This document shows, in pieces, positions 1-8,247 of a stretch of DNA of 64,000 nucleotides. A program made the position numbers and the translations under genes. The notes beneath the pieces were generated by a model. The model was not told the DNA's origin, did no database searches, and worked only from the letters and a program-made list of their open reading frames with translations. Source of the DNA: Teredinibacter purpureus (GTDB lineage Bacteria; Pseudomonadota; Gammaproteobacteria; Pseudomonadales; Cellvibrionaceae); NCBI RefSeq assembly GCF_014217335.1, contig NZ_CP060092.1, positions 2,373,501-2,437,500 of the forward strand, read 5' to 3'. Position 1 is the first letter of the stretch, and the number at the start of each line of letters is the position of its first letter.

Positions 1-155
1 GCCTTGTCATAGGCATGTCGACCTTTAGCCCCGCCCATCCACATGGTATAGGAGGGAATGGGGTCTGAGGGCAGTAGTTCTTGCGAGCTGAGGTCGCTAG
101 CGTCTGAGTCGGTGCCTATTAGGAATAGTAAGCCAAGAATCAACAGGTGGCGCAT
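1..155 (-). CDS. Partial secreted protein, N-terminus only
   Basis: The reverse strand opens with ATG at 155 and stays open for 51 codons to the window edge, so only the N-terminus is present. The first residues (MRHLLILGLLFLIGTDSDAS) look like a Sec signal peptide, with a short hydrophobic core and small residues before a likely cleavage near residue 18-20. The visible mature part contains SYTMWMGGAKGRHAYDK, which I do not recognise. It is probably exported to the periplasm or outer membrane. No function can be assigned from 51 residues. Confidence 0.55.
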   Translation of the reverse strand, partial: MRHLLILGLLFLIGTDSDASDLSSQELLPSDPIPSYTMWMGGAKGRHAYDK

Positions 156-291
156 TGCAGTAAAGCCGTAACAAGTAGTGAGATGATAGTCTCTTATTCT
201 AGACGTAATTGGCGACACTTGCCTATGTCAGAGGGCTTTTTTTACTCTGCACTAAAAATGCTTAGGGCCATATTTTGTTGTACAAATATAG

Positions 292-323
292 CGACAATCT
301 ACCGCTGCAGCGGTAGATTGTCG
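292..323. repeat. Perfect 32-bp palindrome
   Basis: The half-site CGACAATCTACCGCTG is followed directly by its exact reverse complement, giving 16+16 bp with no loop or mismatch. It lies between the 5' end of the partial secreted protein and the 3' end of the carbonic anhydrase gene. It could act as a strong hairpin (3' mRNA end of can, or 5' leader of the left gene) or as a symmetrical protein-binding site. No clear T-run follows on either strand. Confidence 0.6.
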
Positions 324-377
324 GCGGGGAGATATCGCGTGGTCTTGGTATGGCGAAGAGTCAAGGGACGCTAGAGG

Positions 378-405
378 CTCTTGTATAGCATAAGCTACAC
401 AAGAG
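378..405. terminator. Hairpin between can and the left-edge gene
   Basis: CTCTTGTATAGC at 378-389 pairs with GCTACACAAGAG at 394-405 around an ATAA loop, with one G-U pair. It begins about 9 bp after the carbonic anhydrase stop codon on the minus strand. A T-run (411-415) lies on the plus-strand side, so as a minus-strand terminator it lacks a classic U-tract. Confidence 0.45.
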
Positions 406-413
406 TGGCCTTT

Positions 414-1055
414 TTACTTGGGGAGTTCCGCTACACGATATTGCTCGGGTACTTGGCTAAGATTATCGAAGGTGTCAGTAATTTTTTTAAGTAAGCCATC
501 TTTAATGTCGTAAATCCAGCCGTGTACTGCGAGTGGCTGGCGTGCGCTCCAAGCATTTTGTATGGCTGGAATATGACAAACATTGGCGACTTGTTGCTTA
601 ACATTTAATTCGCACATTAAATTTAGGCGTTCTTTCTCGTCGGCAATACAAGCCATCTTTTTTCGGCTGTGGTAATAAACGTCTCGTATATTTCGCACCC
701 ACTGGTCTACTAGCCCAAACTGTTCGTTTAGCATAGCGGCCTGCACGCCACCACAGTTGTAATGCCCGCAAACAATAATGTGTTTAACTTTTAATACTTG
801 TACGGCGTAGTAAATAACGCTCAGACAGTTTAAGTCGGTATGGACAACGCAGTTGGCTATATTACGGTGCACAAATAATTCACCGGGCATAAGGCCTACA
901 ATTTCATTTGCGGGCACACGGCTGTCGGCACAACCTATCCATAAATACTCGGGTTTTTGCTGTTTTGATAATTTTTCGAAAAAGGTGGGGTCTTCGGCTT
1001 TTATCGCGTCGGCCCATTGCTGGTTATTCTGGAAAAGATTCTCGAGTTCGTTCAT
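414..1055 (-). CDS. can: Beta-class carbonic anhydrase
   Basis: This cytoplasmic zinc enzyme interconverts CO2 and bicarbonate, which feeds carboxylases. The 213-residue protein carries the beta-class signature: Cys42-x-Asp44-x-Arg46 (CADSR) and His98-x2-Cys101 (HYNC). These are the zinc ligands plus the Asp-Arg dyad, at the same numbers I recall for E. coli Can. Length fits the family (about 220). It is divergent from sbcB, with about 83 bp between the two start codons. A hairpin and a perfect palindrome follow the stop. Family assignment is very secure; can versus the paralogue cynT is inferred from length and motif spacing. Confidence 0.95.
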   Translation of the reverse strand: MNELENLFQNNQQWADAIKAEDPTFFEKLSKQQKPEYLWIGCADSRVPANEIVGLMPGELFVHRNIANCVVHTDLNCLSVIYYAVQVLKVKHIIVCGHYNCGGVQAAMLNEQFGLVDQWVRNIRDVYYHSRKKMACIADEKERLNLMCELNVKQQVANVCHIPAIQNAWSARQPLAVHGWIYDIKDGLLKKITDTFDNLSQVPEQYRVAELPK

Positions 1056-1138
1056 AGTGCGGCTCTAGTAAAGTGACTAATGGCAGCTGTGTTCGTGAGC
1101 AGCGAGTATACCCAAAAGAACGAAAAAGGGACAAGCCG

Positions 1139-2566
1139 ATGAAAAGCTTTTATTGGCACGATTATGAGACCTGGGGGACAAACCCAGCTATTGACCGGCC
1201 AAGCCAGTTTGCCGGCGTGCGCACTGACGAAAATTTAAACATTATTGGGGACCCGCTGGTGATGTATTGCCAGCCGCCAGAGGATATCTGGCCACAGCCG
1301 TTAGCGTGTATGGTTACTGGTATTACTCCCCAGTTAGCCTTGCAAGAAGGCTTGCCTGAACACGCGTTTATTAAAAAAATTCATCGAGAATTTTCTCAGC
1401 CGGGCACTTGTGGCGTTGGTTATAATTCACTTCGGTTTGACGACGAAGTTACACGCTATGCCTTGTACCGCAACTTCTATGACCCGTATGAGCGTGAGTG
1501 GCGTAACGGTAATTCCCGTTGGGATATTATAGATATGGTGCGGCTTGCCTATGCGCTACGGCCAGAGGGTATCGAGTGGCCTATAGTCGATGGCCGACCG
1601 AGTTTTCGGTTAGAAAACCTTACTGTAGCGAATAACATAGCGCATCAATCGGCTCATGATGCCTATTCTGATGTTGAAGCTACTATAGAAATGGCAAAAT
1701 TGGTACGCAGTGCGCAACCGGATTTATACCAGTACGCGCTAGCAAACAAGACAAAGCAAAAAGTCGCAGCCATGATGGATGTGGCCAACAAAAAGCCGCT
1801 GTTGCATATTTCATCGCGCTTCTCTGCGGAACACGGTTGTGCGGCACTTATCGTACCTTTATCGATGCATCCAACCAATAAAAATGCGGTGGTTGTCTAT
1901 GATCTGTCAATAGACCCTACACCGCTGTTAACACTGGATGCTGACGCCATTGCCGAACGAGTTTTTACTGCAACGGCTGACTTACCCGAAGGGGTAGCGC
2001 GTATTCCGCTAAAGTTGGTGCATATTAATCGGTGCCCTATCTTAGTGACACCTAAGTTGTTAGACGAAAAGGCTGCGCAGCGTTTAAATATTGATAAGGC
2101 GCTTTGCGAGAGACATTGGCGGCAATTGCGTGAGAGTGATCTCTCAGGGAAGCTCGAATTACTCTATACCGCTGAGCGATTTTCACCGCGCAAAGACCCG
2201 GAGCAGCAGTTGTACAATGGTTTTTTAAATGGAGAAGATAAAAAACAGTGCGCTGTTCTTCGTAAAGCTAAACTTAAAGAGCTCGCTGAGATGCCGTCCG
2301 TTTTTAACGATACCCGCTTGAACCAGATGTTATTGCGCTATAAGGCCCGAAATTTTCCGGAGGCGTTAAATGAGCAAGAGCGGTTGGAGTGGCATGAGCA
2401 TGTGCAAGAACGTCTAATGCAGGGTGAAGAGGGGTGTTTGTCCTATAGCGAATATCTCTCAGTACTTGATACGCTAGCCTTAAGCGAGGATGGAGCATCG
2501 ATAGAGAAACAAGCGTTGATCAGTGCGTTGCGTCAATGGGGCGAACAAAAAACTTACGCTTTTTGA
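1139..2566 (+). CDS. sbcB: Exodeoxyribonuclease I
   Basis: ExoI degrades single-stranded DNA 3' to 5' and acts in RecF-pathway recombination and mismatch repair. I choose ATG 1139 over the upstream in-frame GTG at 1073. It has AAGGG 9 bp upstream, starts directly at the conserved N-terminus (FYWHDYETWG, catalytic Asp8 and Glu10), and gives 475 residues, the same length as E. coli SbcB. The ExoIII motif of the DEDDh fold follows as AHDAYSDVE (His173, Asp178). The C-terminal half matches the SH3-like and helical ExoI extensions in size. The last 13 bp overlap the convergent DUF2971 gene. Confidence 0.95.
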   Translation: MKSFYWHDYETWGTNPAIDRPSQFAGVRTDENLNIIGDPLVMYCQPPEDIWPQPLACMVTGITPQLALQEGLPEHAFIKKIHREFSQPGTCGVGYNSLRFDDEVTRYALYRNFYDPYEREWRNGNSRWDIIDMVRLAYALRPEGIEWPIVDGRPSFRLENLTVANNIAHQSAHDAYSDVEATIEMAKLVRSAQPDLYQYALANKTKQKVAAMMDVANKKPLLHISSRFSAEHGCAALIVPLSMHPTNKNAVVVYDLSIDPTPLLTLDADAIAERVFTATADLPEGVARIPLKLVHINRCPILVTPKLLDEKAAQRLNIDKALCERHWRQLRESDLSGKLELLYTAERFSPRKDPEQQLYNGFLNGEDKKQCAVLRKAKLKELAEMPSVFNDTRLNQMLLRYKARNFPEALNEQERLEWHEHVQERLMQGEEGCLSYSEYLSVLDTLALSEDGASIEKQALISALRQWGEQKTYAF

Positions 2567-3441
2567 ATTTCTAAATCGTATCGTCCGTTTGCTAGATTTG
2601 TTTGATAGCATCGGGTATGGCCAATGTGTTCTTTCATTAACGAAACGATCATTTTTTTATCGGCTTCACTGGTATCGATACCGAAGCAAACCGCAGAAAG
2701 CTCGCTTGTTTCGAAGGTTAAGTCATCGACCCATGTGGAGGGCTCATCATTTATTTGCCTTTTCTCTGAGAGGCGAAAGCAGCGCCATTCCTGTTCGAGT
2801 TTACGTGAGAGTGATTTTACCGTAAAGAGCGATTCGAAGTTCGGTTTCTCGTCGACAGGAGGGTTGTTTAAAATAGCATCGATTTGATCACGTAAATCGG
2901 CAAGCTCTGGTCGAGTATTGCCGTATTGTATCGGTTGAGGCCGCCGTGCAAGTGCTTGATCGGTACAGTCGAACCGAAAACACACACCTCGATGGTTATT
3001 ACCAAAATGGTCCCATGCCACAGTATTGTCGGGCCGAGAGCTAAAACTGCACACACGAACTTTACGGTTATAGTCTTCCCACAGTTTTAAATAATTTTGA
3101 ACGGTGGACATGCGTTGATCGACCATTTTGGCGAGCAATTCGCCTAGCACGCCTTCGGCTTCCTCTGGGTTTCCAAATCTATCCTCTTCTCGCCAGCGCC
3201 GTATAGCGTTTATTAGTGGTGTATCGCCTTGTGGTTTACTAGAGGCGAAAATCATTGAAGCTGCAAGTTTTATCGTGGCTTGCAGCAGCGATGCTCGGTC
3301 AAAGTTCACGGGTGTGAGGTGTTGGAGCTCGAGAGGGTCACCATAGACAACGGGCGAACTCCAGCGCAAAGTGCGGCTCGAAAGAATGAGTTGCGCGGTG
3401 TCAATCGAGCAATATTTAAAGAGTTTTTCGGGGATTGCCAC
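2554..3441 (-). CDS. DUF2971 family protein
   Basis: This 295-residue protein has the features of DUF2971: an N-terminal KLFKYCSID start, the middle block VCSFSSRPDNTVAWDHFGNN, and GVCFRFDC. The family is common near mobile or defence genes and has no established activity, so none is claimed. The start is GTG at 3441, supported by AGGA 8 bp upstream (AGGAAACCGCTGTG). It is convergent with sbcB and the two genes overlap by 13 bp at their 3' ends, so each stop lies inside the other gene. The neighbours are housekeeping genes and nothing here pairs it with a toxin or nuclease partner. Confidence 0.8.
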   Translation of the reverse strand: MAIPEKLFKYCSIDTAQLILSSRTLRWSSPVVYGDPLELQHLTPVNFDRASLLQATIKLAASMIFASSKPQGDTPLINAIRRWREEDRFGNPEEAEGVLGELLAKMVDQRMSTVQNYLKLWEDYNRKVRVCSFSSRPDNTVAWDHFGNNHRGVCFRFDCTDQALARRPQPIQYGNTRPELADLRDQIDAILNNPPVDEKPNFESLFTVKSLSRKLEQEWRCFRLSEKRQINDEPSTWVDDLTFETSELSAVCFGIDTSEADKKMIVSLMKEHIGHTRCYQTNLANGRYDLEIQKA

Positions 3442-3637
3442 AGCGGTTTCCTAATACAAATTATGCTGTATTTATAACTATTATAGGTAGCTTAGTCGGT
3501 TTTTCAGTGTTTTGCGTCCTTAAGTGGAGCCTGTTCGGGCGGAATCTGGCAAATAGTTGATCTTAAACGCTTGGGCTATTTCAGCCGCGGCAGTAGAATA
3601 GCCGGCAAATTTGATCCCCCTTCTGAGGTAGCGCACT

Positions 3638-4654
3638 GTGATATTCGCCGGTTCCCATATTCTGTCTGTTGAACAATTTTCTCGCGCTGACATTGAACAG
3701 ATATTCGCGGTTGCAGACAGCATGGAGCCCTACGCCTTGCGTAAAAGGGTTACGCGGGTACTTGAGGGCGCTATTTTGGGTAATATGTTTTTTGAACCCA
3801 GTACGCGCACACGCGTTAGTTTTGGTTGCGCTTTTAATTTGTTGGGTGGAGAAGTACGAGAAACAACGGGTTTTAAAAGCTCGGCCATTGCCAAGGGCGA
3901 GTCGCTTTACGATACCGCTCGCGTATTATCCGGCTATAGCGACGTAATTTGTATGCGGCACCCTGAATCGGGTTCGGTAGCCGAGTTTGCTTCCGCGAGC
4001 CGAGTGCCGGTTGTTAATGGTGGCGATGGTGCTAATGAACACCCCAGCCAAGCGTTGTTAGACCTTTATACCATTCAAAAAGAAGTTACGGCTAAACGTG
4101 GTTCGATGGACGGATTACGGATAGCTATGATAGGCGATCTAAAGCATGGTCGTACGGTGCATTCATTGAGCCGGCTATTGGCGCTGTACGACAATATTGA
4201 AGTCGTCTTGGTCTCGCCGGAAGAGCTGGCAATGCCGGAACGTTATGTCGACGCTTTGCGTTCGGCAGGGCATAAAGTGGTAATTTCTTCAGAGCTCAAT
4301 CACAGTATTAGCCGAGTTGATATTGTGTATTCAACACGCATCCAAGAAGAGCGGTTTGAGTCGAAAGAGGCGGCGGACGTTTACCGTGGCCGTTTTCGGT
4401 TGAACCAATCGATCTACACAGAGTTCTGCCAACCGAATACGGTCATTATGCACCCTTTACCGCGTGATTCTCGTTCAGACGCAAATGAGTTAGACAATGA
4501 CCTTAATCAGAACCCTAACCTCGCTATTTTCCGGCAGGCGGACAATGGGGTATTGGTACGTATGGCGCTCTTTGCGATGATTTTGGACGTTGTCGGGCAA
4601 GTAGAAGCGCATTCGCGAGAGGTTAATTGGTACCACCGTCGCAACGGTATGTAG
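3638..4654 (+). CDS. pyrB: Aspartate carbamoyltransferase catalytic chain
   Basis: ATCase condenses carbamoyl phosphate with aspartate in the first committed step of pyrimidine synthesis. The carbamoyl-phosphate loop FFEPSTRTRVSF lies at residues 51-62 (Ser55-Thr-Arg-Thr-Arg59), followed by the HPSQALLDLYT block and MHPLPR near the C-terminus. At 338 residues it is longer than E. coli PyrB (311), close to the longer forms in marine gammaproteobacteria. No pyrI (regulatory chain) or pyrC-like partner is adjacent. The start is GTG 3638, preceded by GAGGT at 3625-3629. It stands alone between two intergenic stretches. Confidence 0.93.
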   Translation: MIFAGSHILSVEQFSRADIEQIFAVADSMEPYALRKRVTRVLEGAILGNMFFEPSTRTRVSFGCAFNLLGGEVRETTGFKSSAIAKGESLYDTARVLSGYSDVICMRHPESGSVAEFASASRVPVVNGGDGANEHPSQALLDLYTIQKEVTAKRGSMDGLRIAMIGDLKHGRTVHSLSRLLALYDNIEVVLVSPEELAMPERYVDALRSAGHKVVISSELNHSISRVDIVYSTRIQEERFESKEAADVYRGRFRLNQSIYTEFCQPNTVIMHPLPRDSRSDANELDNDLNQNPNLAIFRQADNGVLVRMALFAMILDVVGQVEAHSREVNWYHRRNGM

Positions 4655-5026
4655 TGTATATGGCATTTAACTCATTACTGGTTCTTTAGTATTGGTTATT
4701 GTTTTTGGCGCTTCGTCAAATCTGCTTTCGTGGCGCATTCGTAAGCTTGATATAGATAAATGTCACATTTAACACCCTGCCTTATGACTGAAGCCTTTCG
4801 CTTTGGTTATTAATTGGGCATAATCAGTAACGAATAATCAGTATAAAGTGTGAACTCAGCGGTTGGTAGAATTTGCAGAAAGCGTTAGACTCAAAGCGTT
4901 AATTATAATGTTCTAGCGTGTTATCGAGCACGGATTTGTTCGAGGAGGTCTCATTAAGGAAGATGATTTTGTCTGTTTACTAACGGCATACCAACAATTA
5001 TCTAATTAAGAAATGAGGTGGAAGTA
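4655..5026. other. Intergenic, 372 bp, upstream of the EF-hand gene
   Basis: No gene is visible. A 10-bp direct repeat ATAATCAGTA occurs at 4820-4829 and 4834-4843, spaced 14 bp. A TATAAT at 4904-4909 could be a -10 box, but no convincing -35 lies at the right distance. A six-codon ATG ORF at 4962-4982 follows AAGGAAG and is too short to call. Confidence 0.4.
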
Positions 5027-5524
5027 ATGGCAGGCTTTGATGTCTTCCGTGGAATGGCAGGAGCTGTTCTCGCGAGCTGTATACTTTCAGGGAGTGCTTT
5101 AGCACAGCCCGAGACCGGGGCCGAAGACCTTTGGTTGTTAGCAAAATACGACGTAAATGGTGACAATGTGATCACCGTCGATGAAATATCCGATAAGCGT
5201 AAACAAATTTTTTCGCGGATGGACGACAACGCTGATGGCGGTGTCTCTTTTGAAGAGTATTTAAAGCTCGATACGGCTAAACGTGAGATGTTGTTAAAAG
5301 CGCGCTTTAGCAAATTAGACCTTGATGAAGACGGTACGCTTTCCGACAATGAATATTGTTCCTACCTCGGCAGTTTTGAGCGTTTCGATCAAAACGGCGA
5401 TGGTAACATTAGTACAGCCGAGATTACCCGCGACACCCCGGCTAAAGTTGATATAGCCGTTGAAGAAAACGACGAAAATGTACATTGTCTTTTCTGGGTT
5501 TGTGTGCGCACCAACCTCGATTAA
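5027..5524 (+). CDS. Secreted EF-hand calcium-binding protein
   Basis: The start is ATG 5027, with the strong site GAGGTGG just upstream; an in-frame GTG at 5018 lies inside that site. A signal peptide (hydrophobic segment to about residue 27, ending GSALAQ) predicts periplasmic or extracellular export. The roughly 138-residue mature part has four EF-hand-like loops: DVNGDNVITVDE, DDNADGGVSFEE, DLDEDGTLSDNE and DQNGDGNISTAE. All show the alternating acidic ligands and the central Gly. Probable calcium binding; partner and role unknown. A bidirectional terminator follows. Confidence 0.85.
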   Translation: MAGFDVFRGMAGAVLASCILSGSALAQPETGAEDLWLLAKYDVNGDNVITVDEISDKRKQIFSRMDDNADGGVSFEEYLKLDTAKREMLLKARFSKLDLDEDGTLSDNEYCSYLGSFERFDQNGDGNISTAEITRDTPAKVDIAVEENDENVHCLFWVCVRTNLD

Positions 5525-5533
5525 AGCAATGAT

Positions 5534-5563
5534 TAAAAAAGCGGCAATAGGCCGCTTTTTTAC
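5534..5563. terminator. Bidirectional rho-independent terminator
   Basis: GCGGC-AATAG-GCCGC is flanked by an A-run on one side and TTTTTT on the other, between the convergent EF-hand and REC-GGDEF-REC genes. It can terminate both transcripts. Confidence 0.85.
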
Positions 5564-5589
5564 GTTTTGTGTGTGCTCTCTCGCGGCTA

Positions 5590-6870
5590 CTAATCAATGT
5601 ATTGTCGTATTTTGGCAATGAGTTGATGCCGGTCGAGTGGCTTTTGAAGGCAGGCATTAGCTTCTACTTGTCGACCAAAGCGTAAAAGCTCCTCTTCCTC
5701 ACACACCGAAATTAGTATGACAGGCGTTTCAGCAATAGCGGCGTTATCCTTAAGTGAACGGCACAGTTCGTAGCCGTTTACTCCCGGTAAATAGACATCA
5801 ATCAAAATTACGTCGGGTCGCATTTCTTGTGCGAGCCTTAGGCACTCTTCCCCATTTTGCGTGGTGATTAAGGCGCAGTGGCCTTCAAGTGTTTTCTCGA
5901 TAACAGACAAACTTGTAGGGTCATCATCGACAACTAAAACGCTTGCATCTGGCGTATAGGCCGATAGCGTCACTTGATTGCGACCCCTTCTTTTTGATTT
6001 GTAGAGCGCCTTATCGGCAAGGCTAATTTGATGTGAGAGGCTGGTTCCGGTGGTGAAGTTGGCGAGTGAGAGGCCAACGCTTACCGTTACGCGGTCACTT
6101 TCTCGCGAGCCTCGGTGCTTAATGTGTAATGCCTCAATGGTTTTACGTACGTGCTCGGCGACATGCAGGGCGCCGGCTTCTGGTGTATTGGGGAGTAGCG
6201 CAATAAATTCTTCCCCACCGTAGCGGGCAACAATATCGCCTGGCCGGTTTAGGCAGCGGCGTAATGCCGTTGAAATAAGGCGGATACATTCGTCTCCCGA
6301 TTGGTGGCCGTATTCGTCATTATAGAGTTTGAAATGGTCGATATCGAGCAACAACAATGAGACGGGTTCTTGGGAGCGAGTGGCCAGTTTCCAATGTTCT
6401 TCTGCTTTCATGTCAAAGGTACGGCGATTGTAAAGGCCGCTAAGGCTGTCTTTCTCACTTAAAAAGGTGAGTTCTTCGTTGGCTTGGTTGAGTTTGTTAC
6501 GCATGTCGACAATACGCTCCATGGCTCGAATTTTTGCCGAGAGAATCACGGAACTAACGGGTTTTATCAGATAATCATCGCCGCCAGCTTCTATACCTTC
6601 ACGCAAGCTTTCTTCTTGGTTGTGGGCGGTCACGAAAATAATCGGCACCCAATGGCTGCCCAGCCACTCCCGAATGAGGCGTGTAGTCTCAAACCCGTCT
6701 AAACCGGGCATTTCCACATCCATAATAATGAGATCGATGGGGTTTTTATCGACAATCTGTAGTGCCTCTTCCCCACATTTGGCCACAACAGGGTCGTGGC
6801 CGGCTTTACGGATATAGGTGCACGTTGCATGGCGCAGGGTCGGACTGTCTTCAACCAGAAGGATTTTCAT
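5590..6870 (-). CDS. REC-GGDEF-REC diguanylate cyclase response regulator
   Basis: The 426-residue cytoplasmic signalling protein has three domains. The first is an N-terminal receiver (about 1-120, phospho-acceptor Asp51 in IIMDVEMPG, Lys in YLIKPV). The second is a GGDEF domain (about 135-300) with active-site GGEEF. The third is a C-terminal receiver (about 308-426, LIDVYLPG, CLQKPL). A canonical inhibitory-site RxxD (RPGD) sits five residues before GGEEF, so c-di-GMP synthesis with product feedback is expected. The GGDEF between two receivers resembles PleD-like architectures but in a different order (PleD is REC-REC-GGDEF). No cognate kinase is adjacent; the acyltransferase gene is divergent. 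Confidence 0.9.
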   Translation of the reverse strand: MKILLVEDSPTLRHATCTYIRKAGHDPVVAKCGEEALQIVDKNPIDLIIMDVEMPGLDGFETTRLIREWLGSHWVPIIFVTAHNQEESLREGIEAGGDDYLIKPVSSVILSAKIRAMERIVDMRNKLNQANEELTFLSEKDSLSGLYNRRTFDMKAEEHWKLATRSQEPVSLLLLDIDHFKLYNDEYGHQSGDECIRLISTALRRCLNRPGDIVARYGGEEFIALLPNTPEAGALHVAEHVRKTIEALHIKHRGSRESDRVTVSVGLSLANFTTGTSLSHQISLADKALYKSKRRGRNQVTLSAYTPDASVLVVDDDPTSLSVIEKTLEGHCALITTQNGEECLRLAQEMRPDVILIDVYLPGVNGYELCRSLKDNAAIAETPVILISVCEEEELLRFGRQVEANACLQKPLDRHQLIAKIRQYID

Positions 6871-7089
6871 AAGGTTAGATTTAAGCGCCTTTCTTTAAAG
6901 TTCCACTAAAGAGTTTATCACAGGGTAAAAAATACGCTCTCTCTCGCTTTTGGGCATGCTGAGCACTAAGCAAAACTGTATAATCGCTCGGTTTATATGT
7001 AGCCGGCGAAATATCAGCCTAAAAACCGGCATTTGATGAAGAATTACGCCTGTTACGGGCGGTTAATAGCGGATGTGAGCGCTTGATTT

Positions 7090-8247
7090 ATGTCGGAATT
7101 TGAAGATATTCGGCCCTATAACGACGACGAGGTGCGCCCTATCATTGAGCGGCTTCTGGCCGATGGTGAATTTCTCGATACGTTGGCCAAGTTCAAGCTA
7201 CCAAGCGCTATGGGTTTTGCTGCACGCGCGTTGCGTTCCGTGGTGCGTAAACGGCTCGCAAAAGAAGTAGGCCACATTAATAATGTTGAATCGTTTCAAG
7301 CTTTGATCGAAAAGTATCTTTCTCGCTCTATAAACGAAACAGTCAAAAGCCTCACCTATTCGGGTTTGGAGCATATCAATGCGAACGAGCCCTATTTATT
7401 TATCAGTAATCATCGCGATATCGCGATGGATCCCGCACTAATTAACTGGGTGCTATTCCATAATAATTACCCCACCATGCGCATCGCTATTGGTGATAAC
7501 TTACTCACTAAGCCTTTTGCTGCAGATTTAATGCGTTTAAATAAAAGCTTTATTGTGCGCCGTAATCTCGCATCACGTCGTGAAAAACTGGCGGCGGCTA
7601 AAAAACTAGCCAGTTATATACACCACTCGGTATTAACCGACCGCGAAAATTTATGGATTGCACAACGTGAGGGGCGAGCCAAAGATGGTTGGGATAAAAC
7701 AAACCCTGCATTAATCAATATGTTTGCAATGAGCAAACCGAGCGATATGCCGTTTGAGGATTTTATACGCGAAGCGCGTATTGTTCCTGTGAGTATTTCC
7801 TATGCGTATGACCCTTGCGATATAGACAAAGCGCACGAGCTGCATCAAAAAGCAGTACATGGCTCGTATACAAAAGACGAGCACGAAGATGTTATGAGTA
7901 TTGCACGCGGAATTACGGGTTATAAAGAAGCCGTGCATGTTAGCTTTGGAACTTTACTCGAAGATGGGCTTGAAACAGCCGATGACGTTGCTGAAGAGAT
8001 TGATCGTCAGGTGGAGTCTAATTATATCTTGCACTCAACTAATTGCTTTGCCTATGAATTATTAGAGCATAAAACACCTTCTGTACGGGTGGGTGCGGAG
8101 GGTATCGCTTTTGAAACGTACGATTGGGGTAAGGCTAGGGCGCAGTTTAAAGACCGTATTGCGACCTGTAATGACAGTACTCGAAAGATAGTGCTAACGG
8201 GCTATGCCAACCCGGTGTACCGTCGATTAGGTGAACAAAAGTGCTAA
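7090..8247 (+). CDS. PlsC-like phospholipid/glycerol acyltransferase
   Basis: The 385-residue protein belongs to the glycerolipid acyltransferase superfamily. It has the catalytic block FISNHRDIAMDP (about residues 108-119) and the downstream AQREGRAKDG block, the position of the PlsC EGTR acceptor motif. The His-to-Asp spacing is slightly different from classical HX4D because the motif reads NHRD. It likely transfers acyl groups to a glycerol-phosphate-like acceptor at the inner membrane; the exact substrate is unknown. Its stop overlaps the GTG start of the DinG gene by 7 bp, so the two are probably translationally coupled. Confidence 0.8.
   Translation: MSEFEDIRPYNDDEVRPIIERLLADGEFLDTLAKFKLPSAMGFAARALRSVVRKRLAKEVGHINNVESFQALIEKYLSRSINETVKSLTYSGLEHINANEPYLFISNHRDIAMDPALINWVLFHNNYPTMRIAIGDNLLTKPFAADLMRLNKSFIVRRNLASRREKLAAAKKLASYIHHSVLTDRENLWIAQREGRAKDGWDKTNPALINMFAMSKPSDMPFEDFIREARIVPVSISYAYDPCDIDKAHELHQKAVHGSYTKDEHEDVMSIARGITGYKEAVHVSFGTLLEDGLETADDVAEEIDRQVESNYILHSTNCFAYELLEHKTPSVRVGAEGIAFETYDWGKARAQFKDRIATCNDSTRKIVLTGYANPVYRRLGEQKC

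Noticed and set aside
5002..5349. Antisense 115-residue ORF opposite the EF-hand gene
   Set aside because: Lies fully under a well-supported gene with ribosome site and domains; no own start signal or recognisable domain.
6979..6984. TATAAT upstream of the acyltransferase as promoter
   Set aside because: No -35 at 16-18 bp and no extended TGN before the -10; too weak to list.
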